A stretch of DNA of 24,368 nt from Firmicutes bacterium UBA6132 (lineage in GTDB: Bacteria; Bacillota_A; Clostridia; Tissierellales; Sedimentibacteraceae): the NCBI GenBank assembly GCA_002435835.1, contig DIVM01000252.1, forward strand, positions 1-24,368, read 5' to 3'. The notes below the pieces were generated by a model. That model was not told the DNA's origin and made no database searches. It saw only the letters and a program-made list of their open reading frames with translations. The translations under genes were made by a program, and so were the position numbers. This document shows, one piece after another, positions 23,226 to 24,368 of the stretch (its first letter is position 1; every line of letters begins with the position of its first letter).

Positions 23226-23858
23226 CTATTTAACTAAATTTGTATATATTTTTCTTTCAAATTCTGGAGTTTCAATACTTTCTTTTCCAAATTCAATTAA
23301 TTTCATAAGATATGCCATGTTTTTACCAAGCACTCTCATTATCTGCATACCTTCTTCATCTTCCAACGCTTGCCCAAGCTTTAAACCATAAATAACGTTC
23401 CAATAGTTAGAACTTGGAAGAAACATTTCTGCATATTGTAGATAATTATTTAATTGATTAAAAACAGGAACTCCCCCAGCACGCCTTACTGCAACAACTG
23501 ATGCTCCAACTTTATGCCTAAATAAAGATTTGTTAGCATCACCTACAAAAAAGGCTCTGTCCAAAAAAGTTTTCATTTTAGCGCTCATCGCAGAAAAATG
23601 GACAGGTGACCCTAATATAATTCCATCAGCATTTTTCATTTTTTGAATCCACTCGTTTACTTCATCATTAATTATACATGCTTCATTTCTATTTTTAAAA
23701 CATGAATTGCATGAAGTACAACTTTGTATATCTTTATTGCCAATATGAACTATTTCAACTTCTATACCTTGAAATTCTAATTCATTAGCTACTAACTTTA
23801 AAGCTTCATATGTATTTCCCTGTTTTCTTGGACTTCCATTAAATGCAACTACTTTCAT
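23226..23858 (-). CDS. NAD(P)H-dependent FMN reductase / iron-sulfur flavoprotein-like
   Basis: 210 aa, flavodoxin-like fold. MKVVAFNGSPRKQGNTYEAL (1-20) is the FMN phosphate loop; CTSCNSCFKNRNEAC (about 47-61) is a compact cysteine motif as in iron-sulfur flavoproteins of anaerobes, possibly binding a [4Fe-4S] cluster; ADGIILGSPVHFSAMSAKMK followed by FLDRAF (about 77-103) is the flavin ring contact. RRAGGVPVFNQLNNYL follows. These proteins pass electrons from NAD(P)H or ferredoxin to flavins, quinones or oxygen species. AAGGAG lies eleven bases before the ATG. It is monocistronic and no partner is next to it. Confidence 0.9.
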   Translation of the reverse strand: MKVVAFNGSPRKQGNTYEALKLVANELEFQGIEVEIVHIGNKDIQSCTSCNSCFKNRNEACIINDEVNEWIQKMKNADGIILGSPVHFSAMSAKMKTFLDRAFFVGDANKSLFRHKVGASVVAVRRAGGVPVFNQLNNYLQYAEMFLPSSNYWNVIYGLKLGQALEDEEGMQIMRVLGKNMAYLMKLIEFGKESIETPEFERKIYTNLVK

Positions 23859-23963
23859 CTTTAAATTATCTCCTTATAAAATAAAATCTTAATTAATTAA
23901 CTTATTAATCTATAATTTACTATAACATAATTTTTACTATATATAAAGAATATAAATATATAG

Positions 23964-23999
23964 CAAAATGAGATAAGTTATAAAACTTATCTCATTTTG
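23964..23999 (-). terminator. Terminator after the tRNA cluster
   Basis: A perfect 16-bp stem (CAAAATGAGATAAGTT and its complement) with a 4-nt loop, located 13 bases past the tRNA-Pro CCA end. Likely ends the rRNA-adjacent tRNA transcript. Confidence 0.8.
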
Positions 24000-24011
24000 T
24001 TATATATTTTT

Positions 24012-24088
<77 letters not shown>

Positions 24089-24102
24089 ACATTAAGGCAT
24101 TT

Positions 24103-24178
24103 TGGTGATCCATCGGCGATTCGAACGCCGGACACCTTGATTAAAAGTCAAGTGCTCTACCTGCTGAGCTAATGGATC
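24103..24178 (-). tRNA. tRNA-Lys (anticodon TTT)
   Basis: 76 nt with encoded CCA. Acceptor GATCCAT pairs with ATGGATC, anticodon stem CTTGA/TCAAG around CTTTTAA, T-arm GGCGTTCGAATCGCC. Confidence 0.97.
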
Positions 24179-24232
24179 ATATTAAATTTAATAAATGGCT
24201 GGAATAGATAGAGGTGTGTCCCCTTTACTTAA

Positions 24233-24304
24233 TGACCCTACCGGGAATCGAACCCGGGTTATCGCCGTGAAAGGGCGGTGTCTTAACCGCTTGACCATAG
24301 GGCC
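24233..24304 (-). tRNA. tRNA-Glu (anticodon TTC)
   Basis: 72 nt without encoded CCA. Acceptor GGCCCTA pairs with TAGGGTC (one G-U), anticodon stem CCGCC/GGCGG around CTTTCAC, T-arm CCGGGTTCGATTCCCGG. CCA must be added after transcription, unlike the two neighbours. Confidence 0.96.
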
Positions 24305-24320
24305 TTAATTTTACAAATAA

Positions 24321-24348
24321 AAATACAGTCTATTTCAACTGTATTTTA
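24321..24348 (-). terminator. Hairpin between 5S rRNA and tRNA-Glu
   Basis: AAATACAGT pairs with ACTGTATTT, followed on the minus strand by TTATTTG. It looks like the rRNA operon terminator; the tRNAs may be read by partial read-through or from a promoter not seen. Confidence 0.65.
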
Positions 24349-24352
24349 TTTA

Positions 24353-24368
24353 TCCGGCGACGTCTTAC
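24353..24368 (-). rRNA. rrf: 5S rRNA, 3' end (partial)
   Basis: The last visible bases on the minus strand read GTAAGACGTCGCCGGA, matching the usual 5S 3' end (GTAGGNCGYCGCCRR). Only about 16 nt are in the window, so this rests on the motif plus the flanking terminator and tRNA cluster. Confidence 0.6.

Overview
The window is AT-rich, low-GC DNA from an anaerobic Firmicute of the Clostridia type. The signs are Firmicutes-style Shine-Dalgarno sites (AGGAG/GGAGG), sigma-A promoters, a T-box riboswitch, a YtrA-type GntR/ABC operon, a CAP-domain secretome, AmmeMemoRadiSam genes, LarC and many Fe-S or flavin proteins. The genus cannot be fixed from sequence alone. Most genes lie on the minus strand.

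Left part, 1-6270 (minus): a catabolic or cofactor-type operon runs leftward: a degenerate quinolinate-phosphoribosyltransferase-like protein (2328-3125), a MoaB/CinA-like molybdopterin-binding-domain protein (1420-2307), a 2-oxopent-4-enoate hydratase-family protein (562-1335) and a ferredoxin fused to a BFD-type [2Fe-2S] domain (1-402, cut by the window edge). Upstream sit an IclR regulator with a near-perfect promoter, DUF3842 and a divergent LarC. Between IclR and the operon are two 29-bp direct-repeat units, each holding a 17-bp palindrome. They flank a terminator, and one overlaps the predicted -10 box. This is the best candidate here for an undescribed system: a switch plus a gene set whose substrate is unknown. 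A DUF362 pseudogene lies just upstream of larC.

Middle part, 6360-15070: a GNAT acetyltransferase; a secreted CAP protein with a structured leader and an antitoxin-like fragment after it; the AmmeMemoRadiSam pair (Memo-AMMECR1 fusion overlapping its radical SAM partner by 4 nt); an unrecognised cysteine-protease-like protein; thioredoxin; a MATE exporter; and a membrane-anchored FMN/FAD flavoprotein reductase whose active-site motifs differ from fumarate reductase.

Right part, 15330-24368: ndk, an extradiol-dioxygenase (YgiD-type) pseudogene with a clean internal deletion, msrB, a secreted copper-amine-oxidase-N-like protein, a second CAP protein, a frameshifted small gene, a GntR-ABC ATPase-permease operon, and a Na+/solute symporter behind a T-box whose specifier codon reads UUC (Phe). 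A flavodoxin-like FMN reductase follows. At the right edge, read on the minus strand, are the 3' end of a 5S rRNA, its terminator, and tRNA-Glu, tRNA-Lys and tRNA-Pro.

The window also holds several decayed genes (DUF362, YgiD-like, ribbon-helix-helix fragment, frameshifted small gene, start-less ORF after the T-box), which suggests ongoing small-scale gene loss.
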